A DNA stretch of 64,000 nucleotides from Bacteroidota bacterium (GTDB lineage Bacteria > Bacteroidota > Bacteroidia > B-17B0 > Aurantibacillaceae). Location: NCBI GenBank assembly GCA_021156365.1, contig JAJNDK010000001.1, positions 1 to 64,000 on the forward strand, read 5' to 3'. Both the position numbers and the translations under genes were made by a program. This document shows, piece after piece, positions 25,035 to 33,748 of the stretch. The notes beneath the pieces were generated by a model that worked only from the letters and a program-made list of their open reading frames with translations, had not been told where the DNA came from and did not search any database. The first letter of the stretch is position 1; each line of letters starts with the position of its first letter.

Positions 25035-25499
25035 TTATGGGTTTAAATGGTTAGTGATGCGTAATTCCTGTGTGCTGAAGTGGAGCATGTGCTCGAAGTG
25101 CAATCGTCCGATGGGTTTGGCGGCTCTGCCACGTTTAAAAGCGGCTCTGAATTTTGACCAGCTCTCGGGTAGTATTGTCATAAATACAGCTGCACTTACG
25201 ATTGTGGGCAGTGTATAGAACCTGTTACCGAGGTCGAAGAACTGAAGACAAGCCTCATCCTCCAGGCTGGTAGTATAACCGAGCAACAGATGTTTTGTAT
25301 CGTGTATATGGAAAAAAGGGAGGATCTCAAGTTTGTTGCTTTGCATAAACAGGTACAGGTCTTTGCCAAGTGTACCCTCTGGCATTTGTTGCAATTGCTC
25401 CATGCTGAAGGGAGTTTTGAAGGAACGGAATACACGCTTGTAAAGTGGCAAAACTACTTTTTGTGCGTAGAGGTTGATGAGCTGTTCTCTTGTTTTCAT
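25035..25499 (-). CDS. Coq4-like protein
   Basis: A 154-aa protein with the Coq4 signature: LPFF-HIHDTKHLLLGYTTSLEDE contains HDxxH-x11-E (the metal-binding motif of Coq4), preceded by PEGTLGKDLYLFMQSNKL and followed by ACLQFFDLGNRF. In eukaryotes Coq4 organises the ubiquinone-synthesis complex and acts as a C1 decarboxylase/hydroxylase. Most Bacteroidota make menaquinone, so this homologue likely has another role. The frame is open to 25523, but ATG at 25499 is chosen because it is the one fixed relative to the conserved promoter block shared with the gene starting at 26648. It leads the seven-gene membrane block. Confidence 0.78.
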   Translation of the reverse strand: MKTREQLINLYAQKVVLPLYKRVFRSFKTPFSMEQLQQMPEGTLGKDLYLFMQSNKLEILPFFHIHDTKHLLLGYTTSLEDEACLQFFDLGNRFYTLPTIVSAAVFMTILPESWSKFRAAFKRGRAAKPIGRLHFEHMLHFSTQELRITNHLNP

Positions 25500-25531
25500 A
25501 ATTAAAAGTGCTTTGAATTTCAAAGTAAATG
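25500..25531 (-). promoter_or_regulatory. Promoter/palindrome block before the Coq4-like gene
   Basis: Contains the palindrome CTTTGAATTTCAAAG (25511-25525, 7-bp arms around one base) overlapping a -7-like element TTACTTTG (minus strand, 25528-25521). The whole ~32-nt block, up to the start codon, is nearly identical to 26649-26679. A palindrome overlapping the -7 element is a typical repressor site; the winged-helix regulator encoded next door is the obvious candidate ligand. Confidence 0.6.
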
Positions 25532-25545
25532 TGTAAAAAAAAGGA

Positions 25546-25848
25546 TTAAGTGTTTCGGTCTTTTAAGAGTTTTTCTAATGCGTCCAGGTGTTCGTTGAAT
25601 GCTTTGACACCGGTTTTGGTGGCAGAGTAGGTAGTAAGGGTTTTCTTTCCGGCAAATTCCTTTTTAATATGCAGGTATCCTTCCTTCTCCAATGCCGTCA
25701 CATGCGATGCAAGGTTCCCGTCCGTAAGCTCCAGCATTTCTTTCAGTGTATTGAAATCCATGCTGTCGTTCACCATCAGGATACTCATGATCCCAAGCCG
25801 TACCCGGTTCTCGAATGCCTTATTCAGATTATGTATATGTATTTTCAA
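25546..25848 (-). CDS. Winged-helix transcriptional regulator (MarR/PadR-like, HTH_27 type)
   Basis: A 100-aa DNA-binding protein. FENRVRLGIMSILMVNDSMDFNTLKEMLELTDGNLASHVTALEKEGYL (read in pieces) is a winged helix with recognition helix DGNLASHVTALEKEG, followed by the wing KKTLTTYSATKTG and a dimerisation helix. It starts with TTG (25848), no ATG being available upstream before the frame loses homology-like character. Such small regulators often repress a neighbouring membrane-protein gene. The matching palindromes upstream of both flanking genes (25511-25525 and 26659-26673) support control of both. Confidence 0.85.
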   Translation of the reverse strand: MKIHIHNLNKAFENRVRLGIMSILMVNDSMDFNTLKEMLELTDGNLASHVTALEKEGYLHIKKEFAGKKTLTTYSATKTGVKAFNEHLDALEKLLKDRNT

Positions 25849-25949
25849 TAGCGTTATTATTTATTTGTTGATTTTTTGAATTCCTGATCTGTAGTTAAAA
25901 ACACCCATCAGTAAATCAATAATTCTAAAACTCAACAATTCTAAAATTC

Positions 25950-26648
25950 TTATCTCTTTCTATCATACTTGTTCCACATCAGCAGTCCGTAGAAAATATG
26001 CAACAGCCCGAACCCGATCGCCCAGAATAGCAGTCCTTCTCCCAAAAAGAAAAAACCGTTCACAAGGCCAAGGACCACTTCACAGATCCCAAGGTAACGA
26101 ACTTCGTCCAATGTATATTTTCCGGCAGCCAGCAAAGCTATTCCATAAAAGATCAGCAGGGCAGGAGCTACTAAGAGAACTTCTCCACGTAAAATCAACA
26201 GCAAACAGAACGCCCCACCTGCCAGCAAAGGAATGGCAAGATTGGCCAGCAATAGTTTAGCGCCGTGATCCAGCAGTTTTTGTCCTGCTTTCTTTGCCTT
26301 ACGTACCGAGAAAATGAACCCCGTACCTAAAGAAAGGCCCATAACGGCGATGGCAAGAATCCCGAAACGGATATAAAATTCAGTGTTCAATGCCTCCAGT
26401 GCATCATAATCCATACTGCTTTGAAAAGCCTGCCTGTATCCTTCCTCTTTGTATATAGGAATATTGGAACGGATCTCCCGAAAGCGTACAAGATATTCAT
26501 TCTGCCACACCCAGGCTACAGCAGCTCCCATAAGCGCATAAACTCCTGCAAAGACTCCGGATAATCCGCTCAGGGATAAAAACCGGTTCGAACGATTCAT
26601 GAGGTGGCGGATGTCTTTGAGTGCATCCAGGTGTTCGTTTTCTGTCAT
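25950..26648 (-). CDS. Polytopic membrane protein co-located with winged-helix regulator
   Basis: A 232-aa protein. N-terminal helix TENEHLDALKDIRHLMNRSNRFLSLSG is cytoplasmic and is followed by about six transmembrane helices (SGVFAGVYALMGAAVAWVW and so on) ending MWNKYDRKR. A longer frame starts with GTG at 26768 but crosses a perfect TTG-N20-TTACTTTG promoter, so ATG 26648 is used. Function unknown; paired with a HTH_27-type regulator (101 nt downstream), an arrangement frequent in Bacteroidota. Confidence 0.75.
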   Translation of the reverse strand: MTENEHLDALKDIRHLMNRSNRFLSLSGLSGVFAGVYALMGAAVAWVWQNEYLVRFREIRSNIPIYKEEGYRQAFQSSMDYDALEALNTEFYIRFGILAIAVMGLSLGTGFIFSVRKAKKAGQKLLDHGAKLLLANLAIPLLAGGAFCLLLILRGEVLLVAPALLIFYGIALLAAGKYTLDEVRYLGICEVVLGLVNGFFFLGEGLLFWAIGFGLLHIFYGLLMWNKYDRKR

Positions 26649-26699
26649 GATTAAAGTGCTTTGAGATACAAAGTAAATGTTTTTCTTTTGATCCGCCAA
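26649..26699 (-). promoter_or_regulatory. Promoter/palindrome block before the 232-aa membrane protein
   Basis: TTG (26699-26697), 20 nt, TTACTTTG (26676-26669) on the minus strand. Immediately downstream the palindrome CTTTG-AGATA-CAAAG (26659-26673) overlaps the -7 element. It matches the block at 25500-25531 in sequence and in distance to the start codon. Confidence 0.65.
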
Positions 26700-26829
26700 A
26701 TTAATTTCCCGTTTTTTCTCAAAATTATGAACAGGTTGTTGAAAATCTATAGCCCTGGCATGATCCACATACAGGATGCTCTATGCAGGAAGCCTTGTTT
26801 AGTAACAGGTCGCCTGATGACATAACTGG

Positions 26830-27903
26830 TTACTGAAACCTCTTTTTCAGGGATAACAGGGGTCTTTCGATCAGGTACCAGGAAACAGTGGAAATGATAA
26901 CCAACATAAGAAAGTAGATCACAAACAGGTCGAAGTCCGTTTTGAATCCCGGAAAAAATTTGTTGAGTCCCGCAAAATAAATGAGGGGAATAAAGTTATG
27001 ATAAAGGTACATACCGTAACTGATCCTTCCGAGGTAGAGCACGCTTTTATTTTCCAGTATCGCTTTCCAGAAACCGGTATAACCGTTGTTGGCAGCAATA
27101 AAGATCATAAAGAAAAATACTACCGAAGTCATTGAATTGAATAGTAGAAATTTAACCGGATCTTTTAATAAGCCAGGGCTAACATATAGCAGGATATAAA
27201 CCAGTATGCTTGACCATAATAGTATTTTTACGTATTTTATATTGAGCTTAACCACCTTATGGATCTGGTTGTATGCAATGAGTGCACCAAAGCCCAGCGA
27301 ATCGAAGCAGCTGAAAGTAGCACCATTAACTGCCGACACATGCGAGGTAAAGAACAGGAAAAAGATCTTACTCAGAAAGCCAATGAGTATGAACAGGAAG
27401 ATCGTAAGCAGGATCCTTTTTTTTGGGACCAGCAAGATGCAGAACGGCCACACCAGGTAAAACTGCTCTTCCACAGCCAATGACCACAAATGTGTCTGAT
27501 GTCCTATATATTTATTTTCCAGCACCATGTACCAGTTGGAAGTGTAGGTAAGCAGGTCGATCAGATAAAGTCGTATCTCTTCATAGTTTACTATACACAG
27601 GATCAGGATAAGCAAATAGTATATGGGAAAGATCCGTAAAGTTCTTTTTACATAAAAATTCTTTATTTCCGTTTTGAATGTAGATTCCTTATTGGCGATG
27701 TCATCCTTCTTTAAAAGTAAAATATAGGTGATCAAAAAGCCACTGATCACGAAGAACAGGTTAACGCCGGTTCCATAAGGAATATTTCCAAGGATAACAC
27801 TGCCGGTAAAGCTTTGGGCAACCCAGTGAGCAATAATGACCCCTAAAACAGCAATAAAACGCAGACCGTCTATTTGTGGTAAAAACTCCAGGTTCTTCTT
27901 CAT
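26830..27903 (-). CDS. Acyltransferase 3 family membrane protein (OafA/YrhL-like)
   Basis: A 357-aa membrane enzyme with about ten helices that transfers acyl groups (often acetyl) to sugars or peptidoglycan. FLPQIDGLRFIAVLGVIIAHW contains the family R/H signature, and VNLFFVISGFLITYILL, RIFPIYYLLI, LWSLAVEEQFYLVWPF (the E-Q-F-Y-L-x-W-P motif) and RISYGMYLYHNF are all typical. The frame is open to 27936; the ATG at 27903 (MKKNLEFLPQIDG) is preferred because a -7-like TATAATTG sits at 27931-27924. No capsule or O-antigen genes are nearby. Confidence 0.9.
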   Translation of the reverse strand: MKKNLEFLPQIDGLRFIAVLGVIIAHWVAQSFTGSVILGNIPYGTGVNLFFVISGFLITYILLLKKDDIANKESTFKTEIKNFYVKRTLRIFPIYYLLILILCIVNYEEIRLYLIDLLTYTSNWYMVLENKYIGHQTHLWSLAVEEQFYLVWPFCILLVPKKRILLTIFLFILIGFLSKIFFLFFTSHVSAVNGATFSCFDSLGFGALIAYNQIHKVVKLNIKYVKILLWSSILVYILLYVSPGLLKDPVKFLLFNSMTSVVFFFMIFIAANNGYTGFWKAILENKSVLYLGRISYGMYLYHNFIPLIYFAGLNKFFPGFKTDFDLFVIYFLMLVIISTVSWYLIERPLLSLKKRFQ

Positions 27904-28040
27904 AAAGCTAGTATTCAAGGTTGCAATTATAGGCATATTTTTTTATTTCTTTACGCGTCTTCTCAGGACTTCACTCTATAAAATAAGTAGCGGTAGCACC
28001 TGTTTAAGTTAAATGCTAACAATTTTGCTCCGAATAACCA

Positions 28041-28078
28041 AAAAGCTGTAATTTGAACCCCATATTAACCGTCTTATG
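28041..28078 (+). other. Copy of the promoter region of the S9-DUF5686 gene, leading to no gene
   Basis: This segment and 29075-29112 share about 30 of 38 positions and both end in CGTCTTATG. At 29110 that ATG starts the 1524-aa gene; here it reads ATG-GCA-TGA and stops at once. It looks like a leftover promoter/start region. The rest of 27937-28202 holds nothing recognisable. Confidence 0.35.
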
Positions 28079-28202
28079 GCATGAATAAATATCAACCACC
28101 GCGTAGACATATTTATACGAATAACAAAGTTCTGTAGGAGCGGCCCGGGAAGAAATAAATTGATACTAAACAGAAAAAAATCGTCGTTAGATACATATCC
28201 TT

Positions 28203-29012
28203 ATGAAAACAAAGATCTTCCGCTGGCTCAAACGTATCTTTATCAGTCTTGCACTGCTTTATATTGCTGCCTGCGGGTATTTGTACTTTCAGCAGGAAAG
28301 CATCATTTTTATTCCTACCAAACTCGCCGGCACATACAAATACCAATACCCGGGGAATTACCGGGAGATGTTTGTCACAACGAGCGACGGGGCACGCCTG
28401 AACGGACTGTTATTCAAAGCCGACAGCTGCAAGGGCCTGGTCTTTTACCTGCATGGCAATGCGGGGGCGCTGGATACCTGGGGCGAAATTGCAGATGTGT
28501 ATACCGGCCTGCAACATGATTTTTTTGTGATGGATTACAGGGGCTTTGGAAAAAGCGAAGGAACGATTAGCAGCGAACAACAACTCTATTCGGATCTGCA
28601 AACGGCTTACGACTCGCTGAAGAAATTCTATAACGAAAAAGATATTACGATCATCGGTTATTCCATCGGTACAGGCCCCGCGGCTATGCTGGCATCTGCC
28701 AATCATCCTGCACGTTTGATCCTGCAGGCTCCCTATTACAACCTGAGCGATATGATGCGCAAACGGTATCCCATAGTTCCCACTTTTCTGCTGAACTATA
28801 AATTCCCGACGAATGATTTTCTGGCAAAGACCAGTGTTCCTGTCACGATCTTTCACGGAACGGATGATGGTATTATTTATTATGGCTCTTCACTTAAACT
28901 GAAAGAACAGTTCAAAAAAGGGGATACGCTGATCACCCTGCCCGGAGCCCGGCACAATGGTTTGAACAGGAATGCCATTTATCTCGAAAACCTGAAACGG
29001 GTACTCAAATAA
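28203..29012 (+). CDS. Alpha/beta hydrolase, membrane-anchored (BEM46/YfhR-like)
   Basis: A 269-aa hydrolase. An N-terminal anchor (RIFISLALLYIAACGYLYF) is either a single transmembrane helix or a lipoprotein signal (IAAC lipobox); both are compatible. The catalytic fold shows the oxyanion loop LHGNAG, DYRGFGKSEG, nucleophile elbow GYSIGTG (Ser), FHGTDDGII (Asp) and ARHNG (His): a complete triad. Substrate unknown; relatives are esterases or lipases. It lies alone between the acyltransferase and the S9-DUF5686 gene. Confidence 0.88.
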   Translation: MKTKIFRWLKRIFISLALLYIAACGYLYFQQESIIFIPTKLAGTYKYQYPGNYREMFVTTSDGARLNGLLFKADSCKGLVFYLHGNAGALDTWGEIADVYTGLQHDFFVMDYRGFGKSEGTISSEQQLYSDLQTAYDSLKKFYNEKDITIIGYSIGTGPAAMLASANHPARLILQAPYYNLSDMMRKRYPIVPTFLLNYKFPTNDFLAKTSVPVTIFHGTDDGIIYYGSSLKLKEQFKKGDTLITLPGARHNGLNRNAIYLENLKRVLK

Positions 29013-29109
29013 GATTCCGGGGCAAGGCTGGTAAAGAATGCCCGATTTGCTAACAAATCCTGCCGGGAATATCAAAAATCTGTAACTTAACCCACTTATT
29101 GATCGTCTT

Positions 29110-32100
29110 ATGATTGTGAGAAAAATAACGTTTCTTCTTATTAGTATCTGTTGCTTCGTTGTAGTGGGGATGGCCCAGGATAATACGCCTCCTGTTGCCA
29201 AAAAGGTCCCTAACCAGCTGATCATTCACGGAGATACATTGATTGACGAGTATTTCTGGCTGCGTGATAAAAACAGCACGGAAGTGATCAACCACCTCTA
29301 TGCCGAAAATACCTATGCCGATAATGTGATGAAGGAAAGCTCTTTTCTGCAAAAAGTGTTGTATGAAGAATTCAAAAGCCGGCGGAAGGAATCGTTCAGT
29401 TCCCGGCCACGCAAACGAAAAGGCTATTTTTATTACAACCGCTACGAAAAAGGAAAAGATTATGCGATCATTCTCCGCAAAAAAGACACCGCAGATGCCA
29501 AAGAGCAAATAGTGCTGGATGTGAACAAGCTGGCAGAGGAAAACCCCTACGTAAGTGTAAGCGGATATCATATCAGCCCCGATCAGCGCTTGCTGTATTA
29601 TGGTATTGACAACAAAGGAAACCGAGTGCAAACCTGTTACCTGAAGAATATTGACAAAGACACGACCTATCCTGCAGATAAGATCAGTGATGTGATGGAT
29701 CTGATCTGGGCTACCGATAATAAAACAGTTTATTACACAAAGCCGGAAGCCCAAACCCTTCGTCAATATCGGGTCTACAAGCATCGTGTAGGAACAGCGG
29801 TAGAGAGCGACAGTCTTATTTTCGAAGAGCCCGATAAAACGATGGAGATCAATCTGGGTTTATCTACCTCCAAACAATACCTGATCTTTAGCGTTTCAAA
29901 GACCAAATCGAACGAGTGCTGGTACTTTCCGGCAGATGGGAATCATTCCGTCCCGAAGCTGTTCCTGAAGCGTGAACAGGATGTTTTGTATAATATCAAT
30001 CACCTCGAAGGAAATGAGTTTATTGTTTTTACCCGGAACAACAAAGAGCTGAATGGAAAGATCATGACGACGAAAATAACGGAGCCGGATCCTTCCAAAT
30101 GGAAAACACTGATCGCCCATCGCGACAATGTATTGTTATCGGACCATGAATTCACCAAAGATTTTCTGATCCTCGCCGAAAAGGAAAATGCCCAGGACCG
30201 TTTGCGTTTTATCAACAGGAAGACAAATGAATCGGTGTATTTTGATCCGGGCATTCCCAATTATAGTATCGGATATGCTTTTGAAGATTATGAGTACGCC
30301 ACTTCCGATGAGATGGAGATCTCGTGGTCGAACATGGTAACACCTTCACAGACATTTTTGTATGACCTGGTGACGGGAGAAAAGAAATTTGTAACGGAGG
30401 ACACCATCCTGGGAGCTTATAAAGCATCAGATTACGAAACTGTTCGGATCTTTGCCACTGCAAGGGATGGAAAACAGGTACCGGTTACGCTTAGCTATAA
30501 AAAAGGACTCGTGTTGGACGGGAAAAATCCCTGCTTACTGTTAGGCTACGGATCTTATGGAGCGCCATCTTCCACCGGTTTTGATCCTTCTGCAATCAGT
30601 TATCTCGACAGGGGCTTTGTGGTAGCGCAGGCGCATATCCGCGGCAGCAATGATCTGGGCAGGCAATGGTATGAGGATGGAAAAATGTTCAACAAAAAAA
30701 ACACCTTTTACGATTTTATCGATATATCCGAATGCCTTATTCAGAAAGGGTATACGAACAAAGAAAAACTAGCCATCAACGGAGGAAGTGCAGGTGGCTT
30801 ACTGATGGGCGCTGTTACCAACATGCGCCCGGACCTGTTCAAATGTGTGGTAGCCAATGTTCCTTTTGTAGATGTGATCAATACCATGCTGGATGAAACA
30901 TTACCGCTTACTACCTTTGAATTTGACGAATGGGGGAACCCGAAGAAAAAAGAAGAGTACAAATACATCCGTACCTATTCGCCTTATGAGAATGTGGAAC
31001 GGAAAAATTATCCGGCTATGCTCGTTACTTCGGGCTACAACGATTCGCAGGTGGCCTACTGGGAGCCTGCCAAGTGGGTTTCGAAATTGCGTGATCTGAA
31101 AACAGATACCAATTTGCTCTTATTCAAAACCAATATGGATGCAGGACATGGCGGCGCTTCCGGACGTTACGGTGCATACAAAGAAGCGGCTTTCCAGATG
31201 GCTTTTATTATGCGCAGTTTAGGTGTGAAGGAAGAATACATCACGATCCGTGGAAAGATCACCGACGAGTTCGGTGCGGAGATACCTTTTGTGAATGTAT
31301 ATATCGAAGGAACCACAAACGGAACTACTGCCAACGCCGACGGAGAATTTGCTCTAACCGTGAAGCAGGGAGAAGATCAGCTGCTGGTATTCCAGACACT
31401 CGGTTATAAAACACACAAAGAAAAACTGGACCTCAATACGCAGGTTTCGGAGCTGAAGGTGAAAATGAAATCGGAGAACATCCAGATCCAAGAAGTGGTG
31501 ATCAAAGCCAATTCAAGGGATCCGGCCTATGCGATCATCAAAGAAGCGATCAAACGCCGCAAGGAAAACCTCGAGAATGTGAAATCCTATTCGGCGGATA
31601 TATACATGAAAGCGAATGTAAAGCTGGTGGAGATCCCGAAAAAGATCCCTTTTTTCATCAACAAAAAAGACATACCCGATTCCAACAACCTGGGCATTAT
31701 TTACCTGTCCGAGTCGGTGGCGAAATATTATTTTCAGCGCCCCGATAAAAAGAAAGAAGAAATGATCGCTTCGAAAGTAGCCGGAACCAAAACGGGTTTC
31801 AGCTGGAACAGGGTGGAGGATGTGTTCGTTAATTTTTATGAGCCTTCCATCGACCTCGGCTTTTATTCGGAGCGGCCGTTTGTATCGCCGATCGCTACCG
31901 GAGCTTTGCTGAGCTATAAATACAAATACCTCGGAACTTTTTATGATGGCAGCAAACCGATCCACAAGATCAAAGTGACTCCCCGCCGAAAAGGTGATCC
32001 CTTGTTTAACGGGGAGATCTACATCAGCGAAGAAAACTACCAGATCTATTCTACCGATCTCTTCATCACCAAGGATGCACAGATCGAGTTTGCAGATACC

Positions 32101-33684
32101 GTGCATCTGAAGCAGGAAATGGTGAAGGTGAACGACAGTATTTATATGCCGGTGCAGCTCCAGTTATACAGTCATTTCAAGATCTTCGGCTTTGCTGCCA
32201 AAGACATGGCAACTGCTGCTATCTCCAATTATGTACTGAACAAACCTTTCCCGAAAAAATTCTTTGGCAACGAGGTGTTTAAAATAGAAGAGAGCGCCAA
32301 TAAAAAGGATACCAGCTTCTGGAGCGGTACCAGGCCTTCCATTCTCAGCGAAGAAGAATCAAAGCATTACAATCACAGTGACAGTACGCTGGCAAAAAAA
32401 GAGACCAAAGAATACAAAGATTCAGTAGCCAAAGCATCCCGTCAGCCCCGTTTCGATATCGGTGGTTTCAGTATGCGCAACAACGAAACAGGTGTGAACA
32501 TCTATTCGAACCCAATATTCGACTGGGTCAATTACAATACAGTGGAAGGGACCCGGGTGAAACTGATCCTCAATTATACAAAACGCAATAAAGAAACCCG
32601 GAAAGCTACAGGTATCAGCGGTTTGGCAAGGTATGGTTTTGACAATAAACAATTGTTCGGCGCAGCGCGTTTCTATCGCATATTCGATCCGAAAAACAGT
32701 CAGCGAATTATTTTCAGGGGAGGACGTTATATCAAGCAATACAACCAGCATGAGCCCATTGGTGATTTTATGAATGCGGGATATACCTTGTTTTATAAAA
32801 GCAATTTTCAGAAGCTGTATGCCAAATATTCGGCAGAGGCAGAATATTTCCGGGAGATTGTGAATGGAGTATACAGCAATGTATCCGTGCAATATAATGT
32901 CCGTGAGGCATTAATGAACAAAAGCTTTTATTACTGGACCGGCCCTGCCGATAAACATTTTACCTCCAACGATCCGCTGAACCCGTTAGGCTCACAGGAA
33001 ACTCCGGCTTTTGCAACGCATAAAATGGTGCAGGTAGCAGTGGGCATCAAATGGATCCCTTTTGCCAAATATGAAACCTATCCGACGGGCAAGCACATCC
33101 TTGACACCCGGTGGCCGGAGTTTTCCTTTGCTTATAAAAAAGGGATTGCGACCAAAGCCGCTTCCTTTAATTACGATTACCTCGAGGCAGGAGTTGGAAA
33201 AGATATGGATCTGCGGGTGTGGGGCAGGTTCTCTTTCGATGTGCTGGCAGGCATGTTCTTCAACAACCAGCAAATGAACTTTATCGATTACAAACATTTC
33301 AGCGGCAATCAGACGATCTTTCTGTCGAACAAACAAAATTCGGATGCTCCGCTTATCAGTACCCGCGATGGTATCAGTGAATTCCATGCCCTGGATTATT
33401 ATAAATACAGCACCAACGATAAATACATCGAGCTGCATGCATCTCACAATTTCCGGGGCTTCTTCATTGGCAAGATACCGCTGTTGCGTAAAACAAAGAT
33501 CTACGAAGTGGCCGGTGTAAATGCTTTGTTTACGCCAAAAACAAACTACACCGAAGTTTTCATCGGGGCAGATAAGATCTTCAAGGTATTCCGTTTTGAT
33601 GTAGGTACCAATGTACAGAACCTGAGCGGAAAGAAACTGGATCTTTTCTATCGCTTTGGTTTCCGCCTCGGTATCTTCGGATAG
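29110..33684 (+). CDS. Prolyl-oligopeptidase (S9A) fused to CarboxypepD-reg/DUF5686 outer-membrane protein
   Basis: A 1524-aa secreted protein. Signal peptide 1-22. Residues ~30-~705 are an oligopeptidase B/prolyl oligopeptidase-like S9A enzyme: beta-propeller plus catalytic domain with GGSAGG (S560), GYNDSQV (D645) and AGHGG (H680), all intact. From ~712 a carboxypeptidase-regulatory-like domain begins (GKITDEFGAEIPFVNVYIEGT) and from ~795 a DUF5686 domain continues to the end, with barrel-like alternating strands and C-terminal FYRFGFRLGIFG. Both halves are normally separate proteins. The join is continuous in frame with no stop remnant. If real, it tethers a periplasmic or surface peptidase to an outer-membrane barrel. 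Confidence 0.85.
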   Translation: MIVRKITFLLISICCFVVVGMAQDNTPPVAKKVPNQLIIHGDTLIDEYFWLRDKNSTEVINHLYAENTYADNVMKESSFLQKVLYEEFKSRRKESFSSRPRKRKGYFYYNRYEKGKDYAIILRKKDTADAKEQIVLDVNKLAEENPYVSVSGYHISPDQRLLYYGIDNKGNRVQTCYLKNIDKDTTYPADKISDVMDLIWATDNKTVYYTKPEAQTLRQYRVYKHRVGTAVESDSLIFEEPDKTMEINLGLSTSKQYLIFSVSKTKSNECWYFPADGNHSVPKLFLKREQDVLYNINHLEGNEFIVFTRNNKELNGKIMTTKITEPDPSKWKTLIAHRDNVLLSDHEFTKDFLILAEKENAQDRLRFINRKTNESVYFDPGIPNYSIGYAFEDYEYATSDEMEISWSNMVTPSQTFLYDLVTGEKKFVTEDTILGAYKASDYETVRIFATARDGKQVPVTLSYKKGLVLDGKNPCLLLGYGSYGAPSSTGFDPSAISYLDRGFVVAQAHIRGSNDLGRQWYEDGKMFNKKNTFYDFIDISECLIQKGYTNKEKLAINGGSAGGLLMGAVTNMRPDLFKCVVANVPFVDVINTMLDETLPLTTFEFDEWGNPKKKEEYKYIRTYSPYENVERKNYPAMLVTSGYNDSQVAYWEPAKWVSKLRDLKTDTNLLLFKTNMDAGHGGASGRYGAYKEAAFQMAFIMRSLGVKEEYITIRGKITDEFGAEIPFVNVYIEGTTNGTTANADGEFALTVKQGEDQLLVFQTLGYKTHKEKLDLNTQVSELKVKMKSENIQIQEVVIKANSRDPAYAIIKEAIKRRKENLENVKSYSADIYMKANVKLVEIPKKIPFFINKKDIPDSNNLGIIYLSESVAKYYFQRPDKKKEEMIASKVAGTKTGFSWNRVEDVFVNFYEPSIDLGFYSERPFVSPIATGALLSYKYKYLGTFYDGSKPIHKIKVTPRRKGDPLFNGEIYISEENYQIYSTDLFITKDAQIEFADTVHLKQEMVKVNDSIYMPVQLQLYSHFKIFGFAAKDMATAAISNYVLNKPFPKKFFGNEVFKIEESANKKDTSFWSGTRPSILSEEESKHYNHSDSTLAKKETKEYKDSVAKASRQPRFDIGGFSMRNNETGVNIYSNPIFDWVNYNTVEGTRVKLILNYTKRNKETRKATGISGLARYGFDNKQLFGAARFYRIFDPKNSQRIIFRGGRYIKQYNQHEPIGDFMNAGYTLFYKSNFQKLYAKYSAEAEYFREIVNGVYSNVSVQYNVREALMNKSFYYWTGPADKHFTSNDPLNPLGSQETPAFATHKMVQVAVGIKWIPFAKYETYPTGKHILDTRWPEFSFAYKKGIATKAASFNYDYLEAGVGKDMDLRVWGRFSFDVLAGMFFNNQQMNFIDYKHFSGNQTIFLSNKQNSDAPLISTRDGISEFHALDYYKYSTNDKYIELHASHNFRGFFIGKIPLLRKTKIYEVAGVNALFTPKTNYTEVFIGADKIFKVFRFDVGTNVQNLSGKKLDLFYRFGFRLGIFG

Positions 33685-33748
33685 GCCCGTATTTGTTACC
33701 GGTTGTTTCATTTTGTAAATACAATTTGTATATTTACTTCGATTCCCT

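Noticed and set aside
25500-25523. Longer Coq4-like start at 25523
   Set aside because: It would place codons across the -7 element and palindrome; ATG 25499 has the same position relative to the block as the second gene.
26649-26768. GTG start at 26768 for the 232-aa membrane protein
   Set aside because: The extension crosses a TTG-N20-TTACTTTG promoter and reads as low-quality sequence.
29050-29784. 244-aa minus-strand frame antisense to the S9-DUF5686 gene
   Set aside because: Cys/His/Ile-rich composition typical of antisense to a strong coding region; the plus-strand frame has a full catalytic triad.
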